64,000 nt of DNA from Ostrinia nubilalis (lineage: Eukaryota > Arthropoda > Insecta > Lepidoptera > Crambidae): contig NC_087118.1 in NCBI RefSeq assembly GCF_963855985.1, forward strand, positions 4,464,001 through 4,528,000, read 5' to 3'. Of this stretch, positions 54,397 through 64,000 are shown one piece after another; positions within the stretch are counted from its first letter, which is position 1, and each line of letters opens with the position of its first letter. The notes beneath the pieces are model-generated. The model searched no databases, was not told where the DNA came from, and was given only the letters and a program-made list of their open reading frames with translations. The translations under genes were made by a program, and so were the position numbers.

Positions 54397-55867
54397 TCTA
54401 AATAAATAAAAGGAGAAACTGACTGACTGACTGACAGATCAACGCACAGCCTAAACGGTTAAACGTAGGCACTTGAAATTTGGAAGGGACGTAGTTTAGG
54501 TACCGTAGAGGTGCACTAAGAAAGGAATTCCCGAAATTCCCACGGGAACGGGAATTAGCGGGAAAATACTTTTGTATGAAAAATCTAAACCGCTTAAGTT
54601 AGACGCTTGAAATTTGGTATGCAGGTACCTTAGTAAACTTAAAGCTTAGGTACAACAGGATACCGCAAAATTCCCACGGGAACGGGAGTTAGCGGGAAAA
54701 AACATATGTATGAAAAAATCTAAACTGCGTAAGATAGACGCTTGAAATTTGGCATGCAGGTACCTTAGTAAACTTAAAGCTTAGTTACAACAGGATATTG
54801 CAAAAATCTTACGGAAACGGGAGTTAGCGGGAAAAAACATTTGTGTGAAAAAAATCTAAACCGCTTAAGATAGATGAAGGGGGTAAAACGGGATCCACGC
54901 GTACGAAGTCGCGGGCGGCCGCTAGCTATCATCTATCTAAATATATAAAAGGAGAAACTGACTGACTGACTGACAGATCAACGCACAGCCTAAACGGTTA
55001 AACGTAGGCACTTGAAATTTGGAAGGGACGTAGTTTAGGTACCGTAGAGGTGCACTAAGAAAGGAATTCCCGAAATTCCCACGGGAACGGGAATTAGCGG
55101 GAAAATACTTTTGTATGAAAAATCTAAACCGCTTAAGTTAGACGCTTGAAATTTGGTATGCAGGTACCTTAGTTAACTTAAAGCTTAGGTACAACAGGAT
55201 ACCGCAAAATTCCCACGGGAACGGGAGTTAGCGGGAAAAAACATATGTATGAAAAAATCTAAACTGCGTAAGATAGACGCTTGAAATTTGGCATGCAGGT
55301 ACCTTAGTAAACTTAAAGCTTAGTTACAACAGGATATTGCAAAAATCTTACGGGAACGGGAGTTAGCGGGAAAAAACATTTGTATGAAAAAAATCTAAAC
55401 CGCTTAAGATAGATGAAGGGGGTAAAACGGGATCCACGCGTACGAAGTCGCGGGCGGCCGCTAGCTATCATCTATCTATCTATATAAATAAAAATGAATT
55501 GATGTTCGTTAGTCTGATTATAACTCGAGAACGACTGGGCCGATTGAGCTGATTTTGGTTTTAAAATGTTTGTCGTAGTCCAGGTCTAAACGATGAGTAA
55601 ATACGCGCGCGATATTGTTTTTCTGTGACAGACAAAATTCCACGCGGGCGAAGCCGCGGGCGGAAAGCTAGTCTATCTATATAAATAAAAATGAATTGAT
55701 GTTCGTTAGTCTGATTATAACTCGAGAACGACTGGGCCGATTGAGCTGATTTTGGTTTTAAAATGTTTGTCGTAGTCCAGGTCTAAACGATGAGTAAATA
55801 CGCGCGCGATATTGTTTTTCTGTGACAGACAAAATTCCACGCGGGCGAAGCCGCGGGCGGAAAGCTA
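54397..55867 (+). mobile_element. Helitron-like array B-B-A-A
   Basis: B units at 54,397-54,925 and 54,936-55,464 (529 bp each, two 135-bp blocks), A units at about 55,475-55,671 and 55,672-55,867. The two A units join directly as CTAG|TC. Flanking bases are A on the left and T on the right, with no duplication, as expected for Helitrons. It cuts the LINE RT fragment. Confidence 0.85.
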
Positions 55868-56143
55868 GTGAACTATATTGTAAAGATAAAATTTTATTTA
55901 ATTGTTTTTATCATGACAAGTATTGTGCGTTACGAAATGTTTTAAGTTTAAAGAAATGGTGTGTAGATAACAATGTGTTTAATTAATAAATATTCACTTT
56001 ACTGTAATAAATAATTGAAATATGGAATTAAACTTTGTGTTTATTTTTATACCTAAAAATGTATTCCTAGGGAACTGAGTAAAAACATCGTTTTTGCATA
56101 ATAATTTATTTCATTACATTTACAACTATATTAAAAAACATAA
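55868..56143. other. Spacer with polyadenylation signal for minus-strand gene
   Basis: AT-rich. AATAAA on the minus strand (56,105-56,110) lies about 35 bases past the stop codon at 56,144. Nothing else recognised. Confidence 0.5.
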
Positions 56144-56396
56144 TTAAAAGTTAGAACCAGTTAACTTTTTTGATATCTTCTTAATTACACATTCTGTCAT
56201 ATCCATTATTTCGTCCACTGCGTCATGGACTACGTATTGGCAGGCCTGGCTCACTCCGCGCGGTACATCCGATAATTACCTACAGCGAAGCGCCCCGCCG
56301 GCGGGTATTATATCAGTCGAGTGTCACGCACGCGCGCGCCCGTCAGGACGCTGGCGTAGTATGATTATAATTCTATGATCGAAGTATTATTTAAAA

Positions 56397-56501
56397 ATGG
56401 ACATAAAGAGAAAGAAATATTGTGCGGCGTTCGGGTGTTTAAATTCGAAAAGAAATCTACCGGATTTATCTTTTTTTTTCGCTTCCCAAAGATGCTGAAA
56501 G
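56397..56501 (+). pseudogene. THAP zinc-finger exon remnant
   Basis: ATG at 56,397 then a basic start and KYCAAFGCLNSKRNLPDLSF, matching the C-x(4)-C start and early fold of THAP DNA-binding domains; the following FRFPK motif is present but in another frame (T-run length change). A consensus 5' splice site (AAAG|GTATGT) follows at 56,501. The remaining exons are absent, so this is the first exon of a lost transposase or THAP gene. The same exon, more damaged, is at about 63,176-63,072 in copy 3. Confidence 0.6.
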
Positions 56502-56676
56502 GTATGTTGGCCATGTAGGTAATCAATAATTCTTAGGATAGTATAGGAACCTAACCTACTATGACTACTGCTCAGAATGCGTTCGTTCGTTTCAGCCAAA
56601 TTACGTCCACTGCTGGACAAAGGCCTCTCCCAAGGTTTTCCATAATGAATGCATACTTACCTACATACGTACCTCA

Positions 56677-58336
56677 TCTAAATATATAAAAGGAGAAACT
56701 GACTGACTGACTGACAGATCAACGCACAGCCTAAACGGCTAAACGTAGGCACTTGAAATTTGGAAGGGACGTAGTTTAGGTACCGTAGAGGTGCACTAAG
56801 AAAGGAATTCCCGAAATTACCACGGGAACGGGAATTAGCGGAAAAATCCTTTTGTATGAAAAATCTAAACCGCTTAAGTTAGATGCTTGAAATTTGGTGT
56901 GCAGGTACGTTAGTAAACTTAAAGCTTAGGTACAACAGAATATCGTAAAATTACCACGGGAACGGGAGTTAGCGGGAAAAAACATATGTATGAAAAAATC
57001 TAAACTGCGTAAGATAGACGCTTGAAATGTGGCATGCAGGTACCTTAGTAAACTTAAAGCTTAGTTTCAACAGGATATTGCAAAATTCCTACGCGAACGG
57101 GAGTTAGCGGGAAAAAACATTTGTATGAAAAAAATCTAAACCGCTTAAGATAGATAAAGGGGGTAAAACGGGATCCACGCGTACGAAGTCGCGGGCGGCC
57201 GCTAGCTATCATCTAATCTATCTAAATATATAAAAGGAGAAACTGACTGACTGACTGACTGACAGATCAACGCACAGCCTAAACGGCTAAACGTAGGCAC
57301 TTGAAATTTGGAAGAGACGTAGTTTAGGTACCGTAGAGGTGCACTAAGAAAGGAATTCCCGAAATTACCACGGGAACGGGAATTAGCGGAAAAATCCTTT
57401 TGTATGAAAAATCTAAACCGCTTAAGTTAGATGCTTAAAATTTGGTGTGCAGGTACATTAGTAAACTTAAAGCTTAGGTACAACAGGATATCGTAAAATT
57501 CCCACGGGAACGGGAGTTAGCGGGAAAAAACATTTGTATGAAAAAAATCTAAACCGCTTAAGATAGATAAAGGGAGTAAAACGGGATCCACGCGTACGAA
57601 GTCGCGGGCGGCCGCTAGCTATCATCTAATCTATCTAAATATATAAAAGGAGAAACTGACTGACTGACTGACAGATCAACGCACAGCCTAAACGGCTAAA
57701 CGTAGGCACTTGAAATTTGGAAGGGACGTAGTTTAGGTACCGTAGAGGTGCACTAAGAAAGGAATTCCCGAAATTACCACGGGAACGGGAATTAGCGGAA
57801 AAATCCTTTTGTATGAAAAATCTAAACCGCTTAAGTTAGATGCTTGAAATTTGGTGTGCAGGTACGTTAGTAAACTTAAAGCTTAGGTACAACAGGATAT
57901 TGTAAAATTCCCACGGGAACGGGAGTTAGCGGGAAAAAACTTATGTATGAAAAAATCTAAACTGCGTAAGATAGACGCTTGAAATGTGGCATGCAGGTAC
58001 CTTAGTAAACTTAAAGCTTAGTTACAACAGGATATTGCAAAAGTCCTACGGGAAGGGGAGTTAACCGCTGAAGATAGATGAAGGGGGTAAAACGGGATCC
58101 ACGCGTACGAAGTCGCGGGCGGCCGCTAGCTATCATCTATCTATCTATATAAATAAAAATGAATTGATGTTCGTTAGTCTGATTATAACTCGAGAACGAC
58201 TGGGCCGATTGAGCTGATTTTGGTTTTAAAATGTTTGTCGTAGTCCAGGTCTAAACGGTGAGTAAATACGCGCGCGATATTGTTTTTCTGTGACAGACAA
58301 AATTCCACGCGGGCGAAGCCGCGGGCGGAAAGCTAG
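56677..58336 (+). mobile_element. Helitron-like array B-B-B-A inside THAP element
   Basis: B units 56,677-57,205 (two blocks), 57,221-57,618 (one), 57,634-58,129 (two), then A 58,138-58,336. The host sequence without it (CCTCATTACAAATAAG) is present at 59,797-59,812 and inverted near 62,889-62,897, so the array sits exactly between A and T and begins TC, ends CTAG. Confidence 0.9.
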
Positions 58337-59010
58337 TTACAAATAAGTAGATTCATTATTTTTTCACTAGACAGCAACCCTAACAGCGTAAAAAGAGTTC
58401 AGAGGCACGCGATAGAAAGAGACAAAACTTGTAGGTGAATAAAATTGTAGGTACGTAGTGCTGTGCGAGCTGAATTCCACTGTATCGCGTCGTAGCAAGA
58501 CTCGCATTTATTTAAATCGTCTTGCGGAGTAATCCTTCTGTACCTGTACTATTACTTATTCTGTGGTATTGGGCACTAAGTAACACGCACTCGCTGTCAG
58601 CATCTGACGTAGATGATGATGAGTTCGAATTTGCTCGGTCACGCTCGCAGACCAGGTCCACCACCTTTATCTGGATCATTTTGAAGCCTTTCTGTTCGTT
58701 ACACACCACAAAAGATTTTGGAGTTATCCGCTTATTATTTTTTGGAGAAACTCGTTTTTTACGTTTTTGATCAATTTGCGTCGATTCCACCCCAAATAAA
58801 TCTTTGTATTGCTGAGTGAACTGTTGTAACGGGTCTTGAGCGTATTGAGGAAAATCATCATATACGTCAGTCATTTTCTGTAAAGAATAAAGAGAATAAA
58901 TTGTAATAAAGTTGCTTTAACTAATAATTAGGTAAATAGTTAACCACACAATAAAACACTTAAAAATACTAAAATACTACATACCTGATTGATAATTAAT
59001 TATTTCCCAC

Positions 59011-59274
59011 TCACAAGGTAGGTCTTTCGTTGCGGTCTCGCAGTTTGGAACTGATGTGTGACATCAGTTGCAGCGCGCTAAAATATACATCATCACAATT
59101 TTCGTACACAATGTATTGAGTTTTTGCACGACTTTGAATGTCCACTTCATCGTTTGACACTTCCACTGCTTCCATAATTTCAATTTTAATTACGTGCTTG
59201 GGGACTCTACTATCGATTGAAAGAACGTAGCTGGCTTGTGGTGAGGTAAGATGACTGTGACTACGTTGAGCCAT
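59011..59274 (-). CDS. Small ORF upstream of the spliced gene, unknown function
   Basis: ATG at 59,274 (MAQRSHSHLTSPQASYVLS) to TGA at about 59,011, 87 codons, no stop inside. Acidic centre (EIMEAVEVSNDEVDIQ). No domain recognised. Only 24 bases separate its stop from the intron donor of the next gene, so both may lie on one transcript. The 240 bp upstream (to copy 2 of the THAP element) show no clear promoter motif. Confidence 0.45.
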   Translation of the reverse strand: MAQRSHSHLTSPQASYVLSIDSRVPKHVIKIEIMEAVEVSNDEVDIQSRAKTQYIVYENCDDVYFSALQLMSHISSKLRDRNERPTL

Positions 59275-59513
59275 TTTAACTTTTAACCCAAACAAGTTTG
59301 AACGCATCAAAGTCGAATTGATAACTAAATAAAATCTATTGGTTGCTTATATCAAATAGGTAACATGAGACGCACCGGCTATGCCACGTGCTATTAATTA
59401 ACTTCATGTCCAAACCTGTAAAAGTTTCCTCAGCGTTGCAAAATAAATGTAGTAAATTGATTCCTAACGTGTGATCGATGTCATATTACGATCTCACCGT
59501 TTCTATGCGATGA

Positions 59514-60032
59514 CAGGCCTGGCTCACTCCGCGCGGTACATCCGATAATTACCTACAGCGAAGCGCCCCGCCGGCGGGTATTATATCAGTCGAGTGTCAC
59601 GCGCGCGCCTCGTCAGGACGCTGGCGTGCGTTGTAGTATGATTATAATTCTATGATTCTTAGGATAGTATAGGAACCTAACCTACTATGACTACTGCTCA
59701 GAATGCATTCGTTCGTTTCAGCCAAATGACGTCCACTGCTGGACAAAGGCCTCTCCCAAGGTTTTCCATAATGAATGCATACTTACCTACATACGTACCT
59801 CATTACAAATAAGTAGATTAATTATTTTTTTCACTAGACAGCAACCCTAACAGCGTAAGAAGAGTTCAGAGGCACGCGATAGAAAGAGACAAAACTTGTA
59901 GGTGAATAAAATTGTAGGTACGTAGTGCTGTGCGAGCTGAATTCCACTGTATCGCGTCGTAGCAAGACTCGCATTTATTTAAATCGTCTTGCGGAGTAAT
60001 CCTTCTGTACCTGTACTATTACTTATTCTGTG
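59514..60032 (+). mobile_element. THAP-exon transposon, copy 2 (exon deleted)
   Basis: Same ends as copy 1; flanked by GCGATGA on both sides (59,507-59,513, 60,033-60,039). The THAP exon is deleted between ATTCTATGAT and TCTTAGGATAG; no Helitron insertion. 519 bp. Confidence 0.85.
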
Positions 60033-60039
60033 GCGATGA

Positions 60040-60306
60040 TTAATATCACACTTTAAAACATGTCTAAACATGATCTTATTGAGTTAATGTGAACCAATGT
60101 CTTCACGTATAAGAAATAAAACCCAAGTAAATAATTTGTCATCATTTATTTATAGGTAGGTACCTTATTAATTAATTACATTTATTTGAAACTTAATATT
60201 ATCTAAATTAGCTTAGGTTATCTATTATAATAAAGAAAATCGTACAACTAAGGAAAGTATTATTATTTAATTTTAATTACCTAATTCTTGGTTCAATGTT
60301 ATGCTT
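60040..60306. other. Polymerase 3' flank, no gene
   Basis: AT-rich; no recognisable feature between the polymerase stop and copy 2 of the THAP element. Confidence 0.4.
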
Positions 60307-60308
60307 AG

Positions 60309-63300
60309 CTAAATGTTTAGAATGGATGTATGCCCCCAAGCTCTTGTTGACACCTTGTCAGCCGAAACAAAACGTTTATCATCATTACTGGATAGCGCTA
60401 CTTTGTTGAGACTGCGAGTAAAAATGTTGTGTTTGATTGACTTAAATAAAATATTTGTTTTCCGCACTATATTGCCGTGATACAAAGTTTTTTTATAGTC
60501 TGATATTTGTATATCGCGAACAACACTCTTCTTTACTCCCTTTGCTTTTTTAATTATAGTATTAATGGTCTTTACACAATACAACTTTGAACGTAATCCA
60601 ACAAACTCTGTTATAATGTTTCCTCCCATTTCGTCTTTGAAAAGTCCAGGAATCTTTTTATTTAGAAGCGGTAAGCCATATACATTTTCTTTGAAAAAAT
60701 TGCTTGTGTCGAAATAATGTCAGAAGGTTTCTTTTAAATCTTTGTAAAAGTTTTCGGTTTCAATTTGGTAAACGAAACTATCCGTATCCGTGTAACACAT
60801 TTGTAATTTGTTTTTATACGATGGTTCAAAAACTGAATAATGAAAGTCATACATGTGGCTTTTAGATAACTCTAACACCGTAAACCCTATGTATATTGGC
60901 TTATCCAAAATCACCCGTTCAGGTTTTGTTTGTATTGCGACTAAATTTTCAGTGAAAATTGAAGCACTGTGAAAACTAGAGCTTGCAATTAATTTATTGG
61001 CAGTTATGTTCTTTTTTGTTACATTATTGTGGTCACTCCATTCGTTAACTAAATGTACATTAACTCTTTTTTCGCTGTTTTCTAAGGTTTTACCAAAAAT
61101 GCTGTTATTGAGCAACTTAAAAAAGTCTTGTTCAAATGTAGATTGAGCCTGTTGTCTTAAACTCGTATTTAGATCGATATATTGTTTTAAGTAAGGACTT
61201 TGTTGAAACGTTATGACTCGATGTATTTTTTTTAATATCAGCCCATGTTTCAAACATGTTTTCAAGTGAACATAGTGGATGACGTAGAAGTACTTGTCGT
61301 AAAGATTAGGCACGAGCTTAAAAGTCTTACCCCCCGGTGGAATGCATTTCTCAGGACAAAATGGTAAATCATTGTGCCTGTCATGTAACTCTTTCGGATA
61401 GCTTAAGTCAACCTCAAGAATGAAACCATACTCTGCATCAGCAGGAACATTAACAATATCAAGACATTCAATTTCTGTCTGGTTTAAAAATCTAAAATTC
61501 GACAGCGGTAGAGATTGACACATACTGAATCCGTATAAGTTATTGCAATCTATGTAAACTACAAAGGTATCTGGTTTTAAGGGATCGTATTCGTTCATGT
61601 ATTTGTTATTGGCGTTGGCATGCCTGTGCGAACACATGCATACTCCTCCTCTGATGCCTGATTGAATCATACGCACTATGGCAAGGTCATCTATGAGCTC
61701 CAACTCGACTCCAGTTTTGTAAAGCATTGCATCGAATGATAAACTAGGAGCGGTTACATAGAAAGCAGGATCTAATTGACAATGAAATTTGCAAGTTTTT
61801 CTAAACTTTTCAAAAATATCAGTTAACAAGAGAACGTCTGTTTTCAAATACAATTTAGTTTATTGACCCAGATTTTTGATGTTAAATTGTGACCAAACTG
61901 ATTGAGCATGTTCATAATCTTCATCAGTAATATGCTCATTTGTAAGGGAGCTGTAAAACTCTTTTTTTTCTGGTAAACATCGCTCTTTAAACCGATCCCA
62001 GTTATCCATGTATTCGTAGGGATATATACCTTTGCGAGTAAGTAAATTAAATTGGGTAGGTATTGGAAAATGCGTGCGTAAATGATCAAACTCTTCTTTT
62101 TTAATAGTTTTTGTTAATTTATCTAAGCTAGTGCCAAGAAATTTAAATGAATCTACGAAGCGCAATTGTATAAATTCTTGATCAGAAATCGGAACAAATT
62201 TCGTAAATGACACATAATTTTCTTTAGTTTTAGGTATAATCTTAATATTTCCAGGTATTTCACCTAATTGTTTTATGAACAAATGACAGTCATAACCTGC
62301 CAAGTTGTGGAAAAATACAGGAATAAACTTAGGTATTTTGTATTGTAAATTACAATATCTGTGGGCTGCACCACGATATAATCCTGTTATGTGGCAGTGA
62401 TCGCGCACTTTGTCTGAAAATAAAAAGTTATCACATATATGACAGCGAGTGGCTTGCAAAAATTCGGATGCATCTTTTTCGGTAAAAATCATAGGCAAAT
62501 TTTTAGATAAGATTGCATGAATTTCACGAACATCACGGTAAAGAGATTCTATAAATTTTGAAACACAGTCAGAACCGAGATATGATACATACCGATTATA
62601 GCTAGTGTTTACAGTACAGACTATATTGTACGCAAACGCTGAGGGTATATGGTCACAGAATAAGTAATAGTACAGGTACAGAAGGATTACTCCGCTAGAC
62701 GATTTAAATAAATGCGAGTCTTGCTACGACGCGATACAGTGGAATTCAGCTCGCACAGCACTACGTACCTACAATTTTATTCACCTACAAGTTTTGTCTC
62801 TTTCTATCGCGTGCCTCTGAACTCTTCTCACGCTGTTAGGGTTGCTGTCTAGGAGTGTCTAGTAAATAAATAATTAATCTACTTATTTGTAATGAGGTAC
62901 GTATGTAGGTAAGTACGCATTCATTATCGAAAACCTTGGGAGAGACCTTTATCCAGCAGTGGACGTCATTAATTGGCTGAAACGAACGAACGCATTCTGA
63001 GCAGTAGTCATGGTAGGTTAGGTTCCTATACTATCCTAAGAATTATTGATTACCTACATGGCCAACATACCTTTCAGCATCTTTGGGAAGCGAAAAAAAT
63101 GATAAATCCGGTAGATTTATTTTCGAATTTAAACACCCGAACGCCGCACAATAATATTTTTTTCTCTTTATGTCCATTTTAAATAATACTTCGATCATAG
63201 AATTAGGTACTACAAAGCACGCCAGCGTCCTGACGGGCGCGCGCGTGACACTCGACTAATATAATACCCGCCGGCGGGGCGCTTCGCTGTAGGTAATTAT

Positions 63301-63897
63301 CGGATGTACCGCGCGGAGTGAGCCAGGCCTGATATGGTGCTGCAGCGTTTTTGTATTTTGCGTATCAGATTTGTCTTTGTGCACTTCTAAAATTGTCTCA
63401 AAATCTGCATAAATGACGAATGGAACATTTTGTTTACGGTCATAATTATTAAATTTTATGACGGTCCCCTTTTCAGGTAATACAGTGACGATCCCGCTAC
63501 ATAAATGATTTTCTAGTTCATCAAAAGTAGTAAAAAACACTAAGCATGTATCACAGAAATAAATTTTACCATGATGAGCTGTTATTTGATTTCTGACAAG
63601 CCGCGACAAGTCCTTGATAAGACAATAATGTGACGTCGCGTCATTTTCTAACATTAGCAAATGAATAGTTTTTTTGTTTTTGGTATTTTCAGATTTATAT
63701 ACGGGGCCAATAATGGTTTTAGAATTTTTTAGACCATAAATGATAAAACTTAACTTAGGATTGTTTTTATCAAAAATCCTAATATCTGAGAATGTGACGG
63801 GATAAGATATCCCATTGATATTTAGAACATCTTTAAAATGGGTGCGTGACAGTTTATATAAGTTTATATGATATAAATTCATTTCAATAACGTTCAT
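60309..63897 (-). pseudogene. polB: Protein-primed family B DNA polymerase (Polinton/Maverick-like), broken
   Basis: Reads from ATG 63,897 (inside the terminal repeat) to a stop at about 60,307. Order: N-terminal region with a Cys/His cluster (FCDTCLVFFTTFDELENHLC); exonuclease I motif VIYADFETILE; a zinc/endonuclease VII-like segment CHICDNFLFSDKVRDHCH; exo II FFHNLAGYDCHLFI; exo III YLKTDVLLLTDIF; polymerase motifs IDCNNLYGFSM (A), LLNNSIFGKTLEN (B), CYTDTDSFVY (C); C-terminal KKAKGVKKSVV and AWGHTSI. Such enzymes copy linear DNA with protein-primed ends. Breaks: THAP transposon at 62,654-63,331, TAA at about 61,857 and TGA at about 60,718; the frame otherwise holds, so inactivation is fairly recent. 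Confidence 0.85.
62654..63331 (-). mobile_element. THAP-exon transposon, copy 3, inside polB
   Basis: Inverse orientation to copies 1 and 2; flanked by ATATGGT on both sides (62,647-62,653, 63,332-63,338). 678 bp, includes the THAP-like exon with extra bases near its start; no Helitron insertion. It interrupts polB between the exonuclease I motif and the endonuclease VII-like segment. Confidence 0.9.
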
Positions 63898-64000
63898 ATT
63901 GTATAATAAACGTATGTTATAATAACACTTGATATAATTTTTTAACAAATAATGAATCATTTCTAATAATGTCATTTCAGATACCAATCAAAACGCATAA
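63840..64000 (-). repeat. Polymerase-side terminal repeat, continues past the window
   Basis: Inverse of 40,007-40,182. Contains the polymerase start codon at 63,897 and AT-rich repeats outward of it. The outer end lies beyond base 64,000, so the terminus itself cannot be seen. Confidence 0.75.

Larger units (their letters stand above)
56241..58565 (+). mobile_element. THAP-exon transposon, copy 1, carrying a Helitron array
   Basis: Ends CAGGCCTGGCTCACTCC and ..TTACTTATTCTGTG; flanked by GTATTGG on both sides (56,234-56,240, 58,566-58,572), a perfect 7-bp target duplication. Contains a THAP-like exon and the Helitron array 56,677-58,336; without that it is 665 bp. Two sister copies at 59,514 and 62,654. 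Terminal inverted repeats are minimal. A P-element-like origin is suggested by the THAP exon but unproven. Confidence 0.85.
56144..58874 (-). pseudogene. Small spliced gene of unknown function, split by a transposon
   Basis: ATG at 58,874 (MTDVYDDFPQYAQ) opens a frame that runs to the THAP element at 58,565 and resumes in the same frame at 56,233, ending at TAA 56,144-56,146; counting the 7-bp duplication once leaves exactly 133 codons. Upstream on the same strand a good donor (CAG|GTATGT, 58,985/58,984) and acceptor (TTCTTTACAG, 58,878) bound a 107-bp intron ending 3 bases before the ATG. Product acidic at both ends with a basic centre (QKRKKRVSPKNNKRITPK) and a Ser-rich stretch. No domain recognised. 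Same strand as the DNA polymerase, so it may be a Polinton-like accessory gene or a host gene. Confidence 0.6.

Overview
This window is eukaryotic nuclear DNA, almost certainly from a moth or butterfly. It has no operons or ribosome-binding-site spaced genes, GT-AG introns are visible, the intergenic DNA is AT-rich, and coding sequence comes almost only from transposable elements of insect type. The short Helitron-like elements ending in CTAG, PHD-finger plus Baculo_FP LINE ORF1s and an R1-type LINE ORF1 suggest Lepidoptera. Species cannot be named. I see no confident single-copy host gene.

Left third (1-19,000). A minus-strand CR1/Jockey-like LINE (ORF1 at 3900-2661, endonuclease of ORF2 at 1222-1) is split by a 1.05-kb foldback MITE (1579-2625). 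A hAT-like MITE (4476-5100) abuts a truncated Ty3/gypsy pol (5103-7111) that ends exactly at an LTR (7109-7637). A second LTR copy (12,649-14,909) carries a dead mariner-like transposon (13,158-14,887). Between them lie about 5 kb of AT-rich DNA and a minisatellite (11,676-12,520). A minus-strand BEL/Pao gag (18,391-15,136) is split by an R1-type LINE that has ORF1, a 3' UTR and poly(A) but no ORF2.

Middle (19,059-31,438). A tyrosine-recombinase (DIRS-like) retrotransposon shows its full diagnostic architecture: inverted terminal repeats, an internal complementary region, an intron-containing gag, RT-RNase H and a tyrosine recombinase. It is the outermost layer of a five-level nest: DIRS > LINE 3' end > 5.2-kb TIR element flanked by identical 187-bp direct repeats > TA-flanked TIR element > foldback MITE.

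31,730-36,966 is a mosaic of Helitron-like units in both orientations. Two similar arrays lie at 54,397-55,867 and 56,677-58,336; the last can be compared with two empty-site copies in this same window.

Right part (39,100-64,000). Inverted copies of an AT-rich terminus (40,007-40,182 and 63,840 to the edge), with a protein-primed family B DNA polymerase gene starting inside the right copy, suggest a Polinton/Maverick-like element, now dead and loaded with insertions: a broken gypsy element (40,254-45,299), TIR elements, a Pao gag fragment, a RAG1/Transib-like transposase candidate (50,474-51,785) with an RSS-heptamer-like left end, a LINE 3' end, Helitron arrays, and three copies of a THAP-exon-bearing transposon with 7-bp target duplications. 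One of these splits a small spliced gene of unknown function (58,874-56,144).

Nothing here appears to work as an intact pathway; the value of the window is its readable insertion history. All family names rest on motifs read by eye.
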